A stretch of 11,714 nucleotides of DNA, taken from the NCBI GenBank assembly GCA_021790955.1, contig JAJYFI010000018.1, positions 1-11,714 on the forward strand. The letters are read 5' to 3'. Every line of letters begins with the position of its first letter. The first letter of the stretch is position 1. Shown in pieces: positions 5,053 through 11,024 of the stretch. Both the position numbers and the translations under genes were made by a program. The stretch is from a bacterium. GTDB taxonomy: Bacteria; Elusimicrobiota; Elusimicrobia; UBA1565; UBA9628. Below the pieces are notes generated by a model, which was not told the origin of the DNA, made no database searches, and was given only the letters and a program-made list of their open reading frames with translations.

Positions 5053-6965
5053 ACCTTGACGCCGTTTCTCGAGTAGACGAGCCGGGCTTCCTTGAGAAGA
5101 GCGCCCATGAGGGAGAGGCATCGCGCCGAATAAACGGGGTTTCCCCGGTCGTCAAGGCGCCGACGGCCCACGAGCACGCAGTCGACGCCCAGCTCCCGGA
5201 GCCGCCGTCCTAGCGCGGCCGCGTCCGGGATATTCTCGTAGTCGACGAGCCTCTGCTCGTGCGGCGAGCCCCAGAGGTAATCCGCGTCGAGGTAATAGCC
5301 GCGAAGCTCCTCGAAGAGAAGGACGCGCGCGTCGGGGGCGTTCTTGTTGATCGCCCGCTCGGCGCCGTAGAGGGCGAGGGTCCGGTCGAGATAGACGCGG
5401 CGCGGCGGCGTCGCGGGCTCCGTTTGCGAGGCGAGCTCAAGGACGGGATAGAGTTCGTTGCCGTTTTGGCCCGCGGGGATGAGCGCGAGGAAGGAAAAAC
5501 CCAGCGCTCCAGACGCCACGACGGCGAAGACGCCCCGTCGCCGCGCGAGAGCCCCCGCTCCCCAGGCCGCCCCGGCCGCCAGGAAAGCCTGGCAGGGAAA
5601 TAGGAAGCGCCAGAACTCCGAGGACCAGACGACCGCCAGGGCGTAGAAGGGGACGGGCCAGAGAAGAAAGCGCAGGAGCTCGGGAGGCCTTTCTCCCAGG
5701 GCGAGCGCCGCGGCGGGGAGAAGAAGGGCGGTCCCGAAGAAAAAGCCCACGCCGTAAGGCCACGTCAGGAGATGGATAAAAAAGCTCCGGGTCATCCCCT
5801 CGACGCGCCAGAGATCCGCCGCGAGCCGGGAGGCGCCGAAGCGTCCCCCGAAAAGGATCGGCCAAACCGGGTTCCCGGCCGTCCACCACACCCTCAAAAG
5901 CCAAGGCCCGGCGATAAGAAGGACGGGGGCAAGGTAGAGGGCGACGCGACGGAGCCGGGAGGTTTGGGAGGCCTTGGGGCCCGAGAGAAATAGCCAGCCG
6001 GCCAGGAGGCCGGCGAAGACGAAGCCGTGGAGCTTGGAGGCCGCCGCGAATCCCGCGAAGGCCCCGGCGAGCGACAGCAACCCGTCACCCCCGTCCCGCC
6101 GCCAGCTCCAAAGCGCGGCCATGGCGAGAAACGCAAACAGCGCGAGCGCCCCGTCGCTGTGCGCCTGCCCGGAGAGAGCGAGGAAATTGGCCGACGAGGC
6201 GAGCATCGCTGCCCCCGCCCAGGCCTCAGTCTCCCCGGCCTCCTTCCTCAGGAAAACGAAAAGGGCGAGCACGAGGCACCAGGAAAGCGCCCAGTGGAGA
6301 AGGGGCGCTGCGGGCTCGAGCTTGAGCGCGATCGCCGCCGCGTAGAGAAGCTCCGTCTGATGCGGCCAATGGCTGTAGCGCATCCAGGGGATTTCCTGGA
6401 TCCCGCCCCACTTGAGATAGAGCTTGGGCAGCGCCATATGGTAGACGAGGGGATCCCAGTCGACGATCGGGGCGAGGGCGTGGAGAAAGCCGTGCCAAGC
6501 CGCGTAGAGAAGGACCGCGCCCAGAAGCGGCGCCCACCGCGGCGCTCGCCCTGGGAGAAGCCGAAGCCTCAAGCGTGCGATTTCCGGCGCGGCCGCCACA
6601 AGGAGCGCCGATCCCGCGAGGGCAAAGCCCGCAAGATTGAAAAAGCCCGCGAGCCCCAGAGCGTAAAACAACGTTCCCTCAAGCCCTACGCCGAGCCCCA
6701 ACGCCCAGCAAGGCGCGAGGGCATCCCCCTCAAGCCTGAGCGGGACCAACAAACGAAGGAGCCTTTTCCCGACGCCCCAGGCGATCAGCAGAAAGGCCGC
6801 CGCGACAACGAGGGGAAGAAGGGCCCAGCGTCCGATAAGGAGGATCGAGCGGAGGCCGAAGGCGGCTGGATGCGCGGCGAGGTAGAAAAAAACATGGCGG
6901 TTTGACCAAGCGGCCGCGGACGCGGCGAGGAGGACGGCGAGAAGGAGGGCCCGGCGACGGCTCAA
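4983..6965 (-). CDS. GT-C-type polytopic membrane glycosyltransferase (ArnT/PMT-like)
   Basis: This 660-residue protein has about ten or more hydrophobic helices over the first 490 residues and a soluble C-terminal part. GT-C enzymes move a sugar from a lipid-phosphate donor onto an acceptor on the outer face of the inner membrane. The first large loop has acidic residues where the catalytic Asp is expected: IVDWDPLVYHMALPKLYLKW (D169, D171, H176), followed by SHWPHQTELLYAA. Later SKLHGF and NPVWPILF are also typical of this group. The C-terminal domain contains VLLFEELRGYYLDADYLW and a final VKVYRL. The start is TTG at 6965, which overlaps the stop of the gene before it by four bases (TTGA), so translation is coupled; I see no strong Shine-Dalgarno site. 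Its 3' end overlaps the SGNH gene. The donor and acceptor cannot be read from the sequence. Confidence 0.75.
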   Translation of the reverse strand: MSRRRALLLAVLLAASAAAWSNRHVFFYLAAHPAAFGLRSILLIGRWALLPLVVAAAFLLIAWGVGKRLLRLLVPLRLEGDALAPCWALGLGVGLEGTLFYALGLAGFFNLAGFALAGSALLVAAAPEIARLRLRLLPGRAPRWAPLLGAVLLYAAWHGFLHALAPIVDWDPLVYHMALPKLYLKWGGIQEIPWMRYSHWPHQTELLYAAAIALKLEPAAPLLHWALSWCLVLALFVFLRKEAGETEAWAGAAMLASSANFLALSGQAHSDGALALFAFLAMAALWSWRRDGGDGLLSLAGAFAGFAAASKLHGFVFAGLLAGWLFLSGPKASQTSRLRRVALYLAPVLLIAGPWLLRVWWTAGNPVWPILFGGRFGASRLAADLWRVEGMTRSFFIHLLTWPYGVGFFFGTALLLPAAALALGERPPELLRFLLWPVPFYALAVVWSSEFWRFLFPCQAFLAAGAAWGAGALARRRGVFAVVASGALGFSFLALIPAGQNGNELYPVLELASQTEPATPPRRVYLDRTLALYGAERAINKNAPDARVLLFEELRGYYLDADYLWGSPHEQRLVDYENIPDAAALGRRLRELGVDCVLVGRRRLDDRGNPVYSARCLSLMGALLKEARLVYSRNGVKVYRLRRRRERPRDLPPFSGPLLS

Positions 6966-7372
6966 TGCTTCGTGGGCAAAAGCGAGCAGGCGACCTTGAT
7001 CTCGGGGGAACCCCGGTCCCCGGCGACCAGGTTCAAGGCGCCCGTCTTCGCGAGCGTCGCCTCGGCGCGCGCCACGGTCGAGGCCGAGGACCAGCTCCCG
7101 TGGCTGACGAGCTTGCCGGCGTCGACGATCTGGATGCTCAGCCGTCCCTGCTCCATGCCGAAGGAGACGGAGAGCTTGCGCCCGGAAATGGGCAGAGGGT
7201 AGGGCCTGCGCGCGGGACGCGAGAGATCGAGCGCCTTCTTGCCGTCGATCGAGACGGCGCAGCGGACGGGAGTCCCGCCTCCGAACATTCTCGCGGGGCC
7301 CTGGGCCCGAACGACGGCCGGCAGCAGAAGAGGCGCGGCGGCGAAAACGGCGAACGATCTCACGGATAGCAT
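6962..7372 (-). CDS. Small secreted protein of unknown function
   Basis: The 136-residue product starts with a clear signal peptide (MLSVRSFAVFAAAPLLLPAV, cleavage likely after VVRA at residue 23). The mature part is about 113 residues, beta-prone, with no membrane helix. It has only two cysteines, C38 near the start and C129 near the end, which could form a disulphide in the periplasm. The pattern of short strands (VRCAVSIDG, RKLSVSFGM, RLSIQIVD, EIKVACSL) suggests a small beta sandwich. I recognise no family. The ATG lies inside the end of lysA (13-base overlap) and the stop overlaps the start of the glycosyltransferase gene, so all three are likely translated from one message. A role beside the glycosyltransferase in the envelope is inferred from this arrangement only. 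Confidence 0.65.
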   Translation of the reverse strand: MLSVRSFAVFAAAPLLLPAVVRAQGPARMFGGGTPVRCAVSIDGKKALDLSRPARRPYPLPISGRKLSVSFGMEQGRLSIQIVDAGKLVSHGSWSSASTVARAEATLAKTGALNLVAGDRGSPEIKVACSLLPTKH

Positions 7373-8580
7373 CCTAGCAATTCCGCGCCGCTCTGGCGGC
7401 GGCGGATGAGCCGGACCTCGCGGCCGTCCACCAGGACTTCCGCGGGGCGGGGCCTCGAGTTGTAGTTGGAGCCCATGGAAAAGCCGTACGCCCCGGCGTT
7501 GAGGATGGCGAGGACGTCTCCGGGCTCAAGCGGGGGAAGCCGCATCCCCCGCGCAAGGAAATCCGCCGACTCGCAGACCGGACCCGCGACGTCGACCGGC
7601 GTGCGTGGGCCGGGACGTCTCCGGGCGGGGAGGATCGCGTGGCGGGCGCCGTAGAGCGCCGGGCGCACGAAGTCGTTCATCCCGGCGTCGACGACGAGCA
7701 GACGGCGCCCGATCGTCTCCTTGCGGTAGAGCAGGCGCGTGAGAAGAGTTCCCGACTCCGCCACCAGAAAGCGCCCCGGCTCGACCGCCAGACGCGCGGG
7801 CCCGGAAAGGGAGCCGGCCGCGCGGGAGAGGACGCGGGAGACGCTTTCGAGCGGGAAGCGGCGCCTTCCGGATTCGTCGACGCCGAAGCCCCCGCCGAAA
7901 TCGAGGAGCTTGACGGGGATGCCGCGGCTCGAAAGCGTGCGCGCCAGGTCCGCCAGGATTCGGGACTCCCGTTCGTAGGGGCGCGCCTCGAAGATCTGGG
8001 ATCCCAGATGAGAGTGGAGGCCGACGAAGGAAAGCGACGGGTCCCTCGCGGCGCGAAGCGAGAGCCGCAGAGCCTCGCGCGGGCTCACGCCGAACTTGCT
8101 GCGGGCGGTGGCGGTCGCGATATGCGGGTGGGTGGAGATCGCGATCGCGGGGTTGACCCGGATCGAGACCCGGGCGCGCCGCCCCATCCCTCGCGCCGTC
8201 TTGATAAGGAGGGAGAGCTCTTCTTCGGACTCGACGTTGAAAGCGAGAATCCCTTTCCGAATCCCCGCCCGCATCTCCGCTTGGGTTTTGCCGACGCCCG
8301 AGAAGACGATCTTGGGAGGCTGAAAGCCGGCCTTGAGCGCGAGGGCCAGCTCCCCTCCCGAGACGAGCTCGGCCCCCGCTCCCCAACGGGCGAGCAGGCT
8401 CAAAATCGCCGGATTGGAGTTCGCCTTGACCGCGTAGCCGATGAGGGAGCCTGCGGGAAAGGCGGCGACAAGCTCCTCCCAGCGCGCGCGGATCAGGGCC
8501 TTCGAATAGGCGTAGAGCGGCGTCCCGAAGCGCCGCGCGAGCGCCTCCGCCTCGACGCCCTCGATCATGAGCCTTGGCAT
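7360..8580 (-). CDS. lysA: Diaminopimelate decarboxylase
   Basis: LysA is a cytosolic PLP enzyme that converts meso-diaminopimelate to L-lysine, the last step of lysine synthesis. The 406 residues are close to the usual length. The alanine-racemase-like barrel carries the PLP lysine K52 in IGYAVKAN, GLHSHLGSQI, the phosphate-binding LLDFGGGFGV and VEPGRFLV. The C-terminal beta domain has GPVCESADFLA (active-site Cys) and GAYGFSMGSNYNSRPRPAEV, which distinguishes DAP decarboxylase from related arginine and ornithine enzymes with fair confidence. The chosen ATG is at 8580. A second ATG at 8568 has AAGG shortly before it and may be the real start. lysA is first of three overlapping minus-strand genes and is divergent from an outer-membrane gene across a 99-base gap that must hold both promoters. 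Confidence 0.93.
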   Translation of the reverse strand: MPRLMIEGVEAEALARRFGTPLYAYSKALIRARWEELVAAFPAGSLIGYAVKANSNPAILSLLARWGAGAELVSGGELALALKAGFQPPKIVFSGVGKTQAEMRAGIRKGILAFNVESEEELSLLIKTARGMGRRARVSIRVNPAIAISTHPHIATATARSKFGVSPREALRLSLRAARDPSLSFVGLHSHLGSQIFEARPYERESRILADLARTLSSRGIPVKLLDFGGGFGVDESGRRRFPLESVSRVLSRAAGSLSGPARLAVEPGRFLVAESGTLLTRLLYRKETIGRRLLVVDAGMNDFVRPALYGARHAILPARRRPGPRTPVDVAGPVCESADFLARGMRLPPLEPGDVLAILNAGAYGFSMGSNYNSRPRPAEVLVDGREVRLIRRRQSGAELLGCYP

Positions 8581-8679
8581 GGCGCAGACACAGTACTTTA
8601 TCGAGGCCCATGGAGGCGACAGGATGGAGCGTGACCTGCCTCATAGTTTCGCGCCCGGGGTTCCTGGTAGCCTAGGACG
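8581..8679. other. Divergent intergenic region between lysA and the outer-membrane gene
   Basis: These 99 bases separate two genes reading away from each other and must contain both promoters unless transcription enters from elsewhere. On the minus strand gataaagtactgt (about 8593-8605) is the best -10-like area for lysA, but no matching -35 is seen 17 bases upstream. Towards the plus-strand gene nothing close to consensus is seen. Confidence 0.4.
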
Positions 8680-9468
8680 GTGAGGGCTCTCGCCGTGGCG
8701 ATGCTCGTGGCGCTCTGGGCCGCGGCGGCCGACGCCGTCCCCGTCGACTTCAACGCGGCCGACCTCTACGTCTACATCCCCTCCTTTTCCTCGCCGGAGC
8801 TCGAGGCCGGAGACCGCAGCTTCGTCTCCGGCTCGGGGCGCGACGCGTCCTGGAGCCATGCCCTCGAGGCCGAGTGGGCGCCGAGCCGCTACTGGAAGAC
8901 GGAGTTCTACGACGTGCTCCAGCAGGACGCGGCACGCCCCCTCGCCCAAGAGAGCGTCGAGTGGGAAAATATTTTCCCCGTCGCGAAGGGGCCTCATTTT
9001 AACTCGGGGCTTCTCGTGAGGGGGGACCTGCCACGCCAAGGCGGCGGGCCCCGCACGGGAGGGGTGATGCCGATCATCTCCTCCAAGTTCGGGATCGAGA
9101 CGCTCACGCTGAACCTTCCTTTCGAGGGGCAGTCGGGCGCCGGGGCCTTCCAAGGGACGCGCTCGGGCTACGCGGCGCGGGAGGTGACTTGGCTCGACCC
9201 CTATCTGTCGCCCGCGCTCGAGGCCTTCGGCTGGCCTGGGGTGATCGGCCGCTGGTCTTCGCTTAACGAGCAGACCCAGCTGGGCGGACCCGCGCTCTAC
9301 GGTCTCGTGCCCTTGAGCCGTGGCCGGGCCCTGCGCTACAGCGCCGTCTGCCTCTTCGGACTCACGAACGCCTTCCGCGGCCGCGTCGTCGTGGGGCGCC
9401 TTGAATACCGTTATTGGAACGGCCACAAGGCCCACGCGCTCGAGCCCGCCGAGGATCCCCGCTTTTAG
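8680..9468 (+). CDS. Putative outer-membrane beta-barrel protein
   Basis: The 262-residue product begins with a signal peptide (MRALAVAMLVALWAAAADA, cleavage likely before VPVDF). The mature protein has no hydrophobic helix and consists of alternating polar and aromatic stretches typical of barrel strands, for example SHALEAEWAPSRYWKTEFYD, KFGIETLTLNLPF, LRYSAVCLFGL and VVVGRLEYRYW. It ends soon after an aromatic strand. The start is taken as GTG at 8680, giving Arg at position 2 for the signal peptide; the AGGA before it is very close (two bases), so ATG at 8701 is an alternative. It may belong to the same broad class as the protein at the right end of the window, but I see no shared motif. 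The function (pore, receptor or structural) is not readable. Confidence 0.55.
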   Translation: MRALAVAMLVALWAAAADAVPVDFNAADLYVYIPSFSSPELEAGDRSFVSGSGRDASWSHALEAEWAPSRYWKTEFYDVLQQDAARPLAQESVEWENIFPVAKGPHFNSGLLVRGDLPRQGGGPRTGGVMPIISSKFGIETLTLNLPFEGQSGAGAFQGTRSGYAAREVTWLDPYLSPALEAFGWPGVIGRWSSLNEQTQLGGPALYGLVPLSRGRALRYSAVCLFGLTNAFRGRVVVGRLEYRYWNGHKAHALEPAEDPRF

Positions 9469-9483
9469 CGGCGACCAGGACCC

Positions 9484-9511
9484 GCCCGCGACAGCGGCTT
9501 GACTCGCGGGC
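9484..9511 (+). other. Hairpin between the outer-membrane gene and the lipoprotein gene
   Basis: gcccgcg at 9484-9490 pairs perfectly with cgcgggc at 9505-9511 around a 14-base loop. No T-run follows, so it is a poor intrinsic terminator. It overlaps the possible -35 of the lipoprotein promoter. Confidence 0.35.
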
Positions 9512-9527
9512 TAAAGGGACATAAGAT
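9499..9527 (+). promoter_or_regulatory. Possible promoter before the proline-rich lipoprotein gene
   Basis: TTGACT at 9499-9504 and TAAGAT at 9522-9527 have a 17-base spacer and match consensus at five and four of six positions. The -10 overlaps the ATG at 9526. If used, transcription would begin near 9534, immediately before a second in-frame ATG at 9535 that still encodes a complete lipoprotein signal. The alternative reading is a normal ribosome binding site AAGGGA (9514-9519) for the ATG at 9526. Confidence 0.35.
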
Positions 9528-9987
9528 GCAGACGATGACCCGCCGCCTTGCTTTCCTCGCCGCCGCCCTTCTCGTGGGCGGATGCTCGAAGGCGGCGCCG
9601 CGCCCCGAAAAGCCGCTGCCCCCGGCGCCGGTGCCCATCTCGACGGCCGCCGCCGCGGTCCCGATTTCGACGGGCCCCGTGGCGGCAGTGGAGCCCTCCT
9701 CCTCCGCCGTCGTCGCCTCGAGCGCGAGCCTGACCGCCGCCGCGGCGCCCGTCAGGCGTCCACGACCTCGCCGCAAGTCGAGACCCGCGCCGCCGGCCCC
9801 GCGCCCCGCGTCGACGCCCGTCCTAGCGCCGCCGCCTCCGCCGCCCGCGCCCCGGGCCGTGCCCGCTCCGGCGCCCATGCCCTCGCCGCCTCCGCCGCCC
9901 GGCTTCTGGTCGCGCTACGGCCTCTTGATCGTCGCGGCGCTTGCGGCCGCGGTCGCCCTCGGAGCCTATCTTAGAAGGAAATCCTAA
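9526..9987 (+). CDS. Proline/alanine-rich lipoprotein with C-terminal transmembrane helix
   Basis: The 153-residue product starts at the ATG at 9526, six bases after AAGGGA; a TTG further upstream at 9499 is less likely. It begins with a lipoprotein signal (TRRLAFLAAALLVGGC, lipidated Cys20). About 100 residues of Pro, Ala, Ser and Val follow (VPIST appears twice, then RRPRPRRKSR and runs of five or six prolines) with no predicted fold. It ends with a hydrophobic helix (YGLLIVAALAAAVALGAYL) and a basic tail RRKS, which by the positive-inside rule should face the cytoplasm. Thus one end is lipidated and the other is anchored in the inner membrane. If the lipid end is sent to the outer membrane, the stiff linker could cross the periplasm, as TonB-like or envelope-spanning proteins do. 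No family recognised. It converges with the next gene across a seven-base gap. Confidence 0.65.
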   Translation: MQTMTRRLAFLAAALLVGGCSKAAPRPEKPLPPAPVPISTAAAAVPISTGPVAAVEPSSSAVVASSASLTAAAAPVRRPRPRRKSRPAPPAPRPASTPVLAPPPPPPAPRAVPAPAPMPSPPPPPGFWSRYGLLIVAALAAAVALGAYLRRKS

Positions 9988-9994
9988 GGCGCCT

Positions 9995-10804
9995 TTAAGT
10001 TTTGACGCGGCCGCGAACGACGGGATAGCCCTTCTCCGCCCAGTCCGTCCCGAAGTTGTGCGGAATGTCGAGCGCCCAGGCGTTCGTAAAGCCCATCGCG
10101 CGCAGCGCCGCGGCTGCAGGGCGGATATTGGGACAGTGCTTCCACGGGCAGCAGCCGCAATAGATGACGATGAAGGCGTCCCGGGGAAGCGATGCCACGC
10201 GCTTTTTGAGGCGATAGAGCCCCTCGGGCTTTGACGCCTGGCCCATATAGTCCGCGCCCGGGATGCGGGCCATGTCGTAGAGCTCGCGAAAGCCCACCTG
10301 AAGAACGAGGGGGCGCCTCGCGTCCCCGGTCCTCGTCGAGCCGAGGATCTGCGCGAGCTTGGCGGGCTCGATCAAGGGAATCGCGGTCGAGCGCGCGGGA
10401 CGCCCGCAGGCCGCGACGAGGAAGGCCGCCGAAAGAAGAAGAGCCGCCTTGAGCCGGGCGCGGGCGCGGGAGCGGGCCTTGCGCTTTTGAATCCTGCGCC
10501 GCTCGGCCAGCCGGGGCGAGGTCTTGGGCGAGAGCTTCATCTCGATCTCGTCCGCGAGCTCGCGTAGGGCGAGGAAGCGGTTGAGCGCCAGGCTGCGGGA
10601 GGCCTGGCAGCTGACGGCGAGGCCCAGAGGGGGGTAGGAGAGCTGGACGCGGTTGGCGGACTTGTTCACCTTCTGCCCGCCCTTGCCGCCGCCGCGGCTG
10701 AAGCGCTCCTCGATGAGCGCGGGCGCGACGGAGAGCCGATTGAGCTTCTCGATGACGGCCGCGAGTTTTCCCGCCGTCACCCCGAAGTCGTGATGGATGT
10801 TCAC
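9995..10804 (-). CDS. RF-1-like GGQ domain, lipoprotein signal and rhodanese domain in one open frame
   Basis: The first 100 residues or so are an RF-1 domain of the ArfB/C12orf65-like kind, which hydrolyses peptidyl-tRNA on stalled ribosomes: FGVTAGKL, then RGGGKGGQKVNKSANRV with the catalytic GGQ, VSCQASRS, ALNRFLALREL and a very basic tail RRRIQKRKARSRARARLK. Without any stop this runs into KAALLLSAAFLVAACG, a typical lipoprotein signal with lipobox Cys, then a rhodanese-like domain (VLQVGFRELYDMARIPGADY, IVIYCGCCPWKHCPN, IRPAAAALRAMGFTNAWALD). The longest frame begins at an ATG at 10849, but that codon lies in the loop of a terminator; GTG at 10804, just before the family's FGV motif, fits better. 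No ATG, GTG or TTG lies close before the lipoprotein signal; the nearest in-frame ATG is 44 codons before the lipobox Cys. It is a real fusion, a processed polyprotein, or two genes joined by a sequence error. Confidence 0.7.
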   Translation of the reverse strand: MNIHHDFGVTAGKLAAVIEKLNRLSVAPALIEERFSRGGGKGGQKVNKSANRVQLSYPPLGLAVSCQASRSLALNRFLALRELADEIEMKLSPKTSPRLAERRRIQKRKARSRARARLKAALLLSAAFLVAACGRPARSTAIPLIEPAKLAQILGSTRTGDARRPLVLQVGFRELYDMARIPGADYMGQASKPEGLYRLKKRVASLPRDAFIVIYCGCCPWKHCPNIRPAAAALRAMGFTNAWALDIPHNFGTDWAEKGYPVVRGRVKT

Positions 10805-10823
10805 GGTGTCGCGTACACGGCAC

Positions 10824-10860
10824 AAAAAGAAGCCCGCCCTCCGACGCATCGGGGGGCGGG
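10824..10860 (-). terminator. Strong Rho-independent terminator ahead of the GGQ gene
   Basis: On the minus strand, 10860-10849 pairs with 10844-10833 to give 12 base pairs (one G-U) around a four-base loop, followed by CTTCTTTTT (10832-10824). It lies between the promoter at 10977-10947 and the likely GTG start at 10804. It either ends the transcript of the outer-membrane gene or acts as an attenuator or small-RNA end for the promoter in between. Confidence 0.8.
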
Positions 10861-10945
10861 ATCCTGATGTCTCGCTCCGCTTTCGGGTTGCTGCGTTGCG
10901 GCGCCGGTTGCCGAATTATGGAGTTTAACTCAACCGGCCAACGGC
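10861..10945 (-). ncRNA. Candidate structured leader or small RNA
   Basis: From the predicted start near 10940 down to the terminator, about 115 bases would be transcribed without a clear gene. They hold an inverted repeat, gccggttg (10903-10910) with caaccggc (10931-10938), whose loop includes the small palindrome gagtt-t-aactc at 10921-10931. cggcaacc on this strand recalls SAM riboswitch fragments, but the rest of that consensus is missing. It may be an attenuated leader of the GGQ gene or a free small RNA. Confidence 0.4.
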
Positions 10946-10946
10946 T

Positions 10947-10977
10947 ATTATTTAGCCCCGGTTCCCGAATTTGTCAA
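10947..10977 (-). promoter_or_regulatory. Promoter with perfect -35 hexamer, reading to the GGQ gene
   Basis: On the minus strand TTGACA (10977-10972) is a perfect -35. A -10 of AATAAT (10952-10947, spacing 19) or TAAATA (10954-10949, spacing 17) follows. A five-base inverted repeat, ggcta/tagcc at 10943-10957, surrounds the -10. Two direct repeats lie immediately upstream of the -35. Confidence 0.6.
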
Positions 10978-11006
10978 GGGGTCTTTCACGACAGGGGTCT
11001 TTCACG
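10977..11006. repeat. Two tandem 14-bp direct repeats abutting the -35
   Basis: aggggtctttcacg occurs at 10977-10990 and again, exactly, at 10993-11006, a period of 16 bases. On the minus strand the copies read cgtgaaagacccct and sit directly upstream of TTGACA, sharing one base with it. This is where activators with tandem half-sites usually bind. No third copy was seen in the window. Confidence 0.65.
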
Positions 11007-11024
11007 GAATCGTAACGGGACCCG

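Noticed and set aside
6027..6905. Plus-strand open frame of 292 codons opposite the glycosyltransferase
   Set aside because: The composition is charged and low in complexity (R, E, G, P) with no fold signature, while the other strand encodes a clear polytopic membrane protein.
7526..8644. Open frames overlapping lysA on both strands
   Set aside because: They are shadows of lysA, which carries the PLP lysine and all family motifs in its own frame.
8641..9435. Minus-strand open frame of 264 codons opposite the outer-membrane gene
   Set aside because: It has no signal or motif; the plus strand gives a signal peptide and regular barrel strands.
9499..9501. TTG at 9499 as start of the proline-rich lipoprotein
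   Set aside because: It would place nine extra residues before a complete lipoprotein signal; the ATG at 9526 has a good ribosome binding site.
9986..9995. aaggcgcctt palindrome between convergent genes as a terminator
   Set aside because: It has no loop and only five base pairs per arm, too little for a hairpin; no T-tract of useful length follows directly.
10847..10849. ATG at 10849 as start of the GGQ gene
   Set aside because: It falls in the loop of a 12-bp terminator hairpin, and the first 15 residues it adds are not like the family; GTG at 10804 is preferred.
10861..10945. SAM riboswitch in the leader (cggcaacc resembles part of its core)
   Set aside because: The flanking conserved parts and the stem order of the SAM-I consensus are not found.
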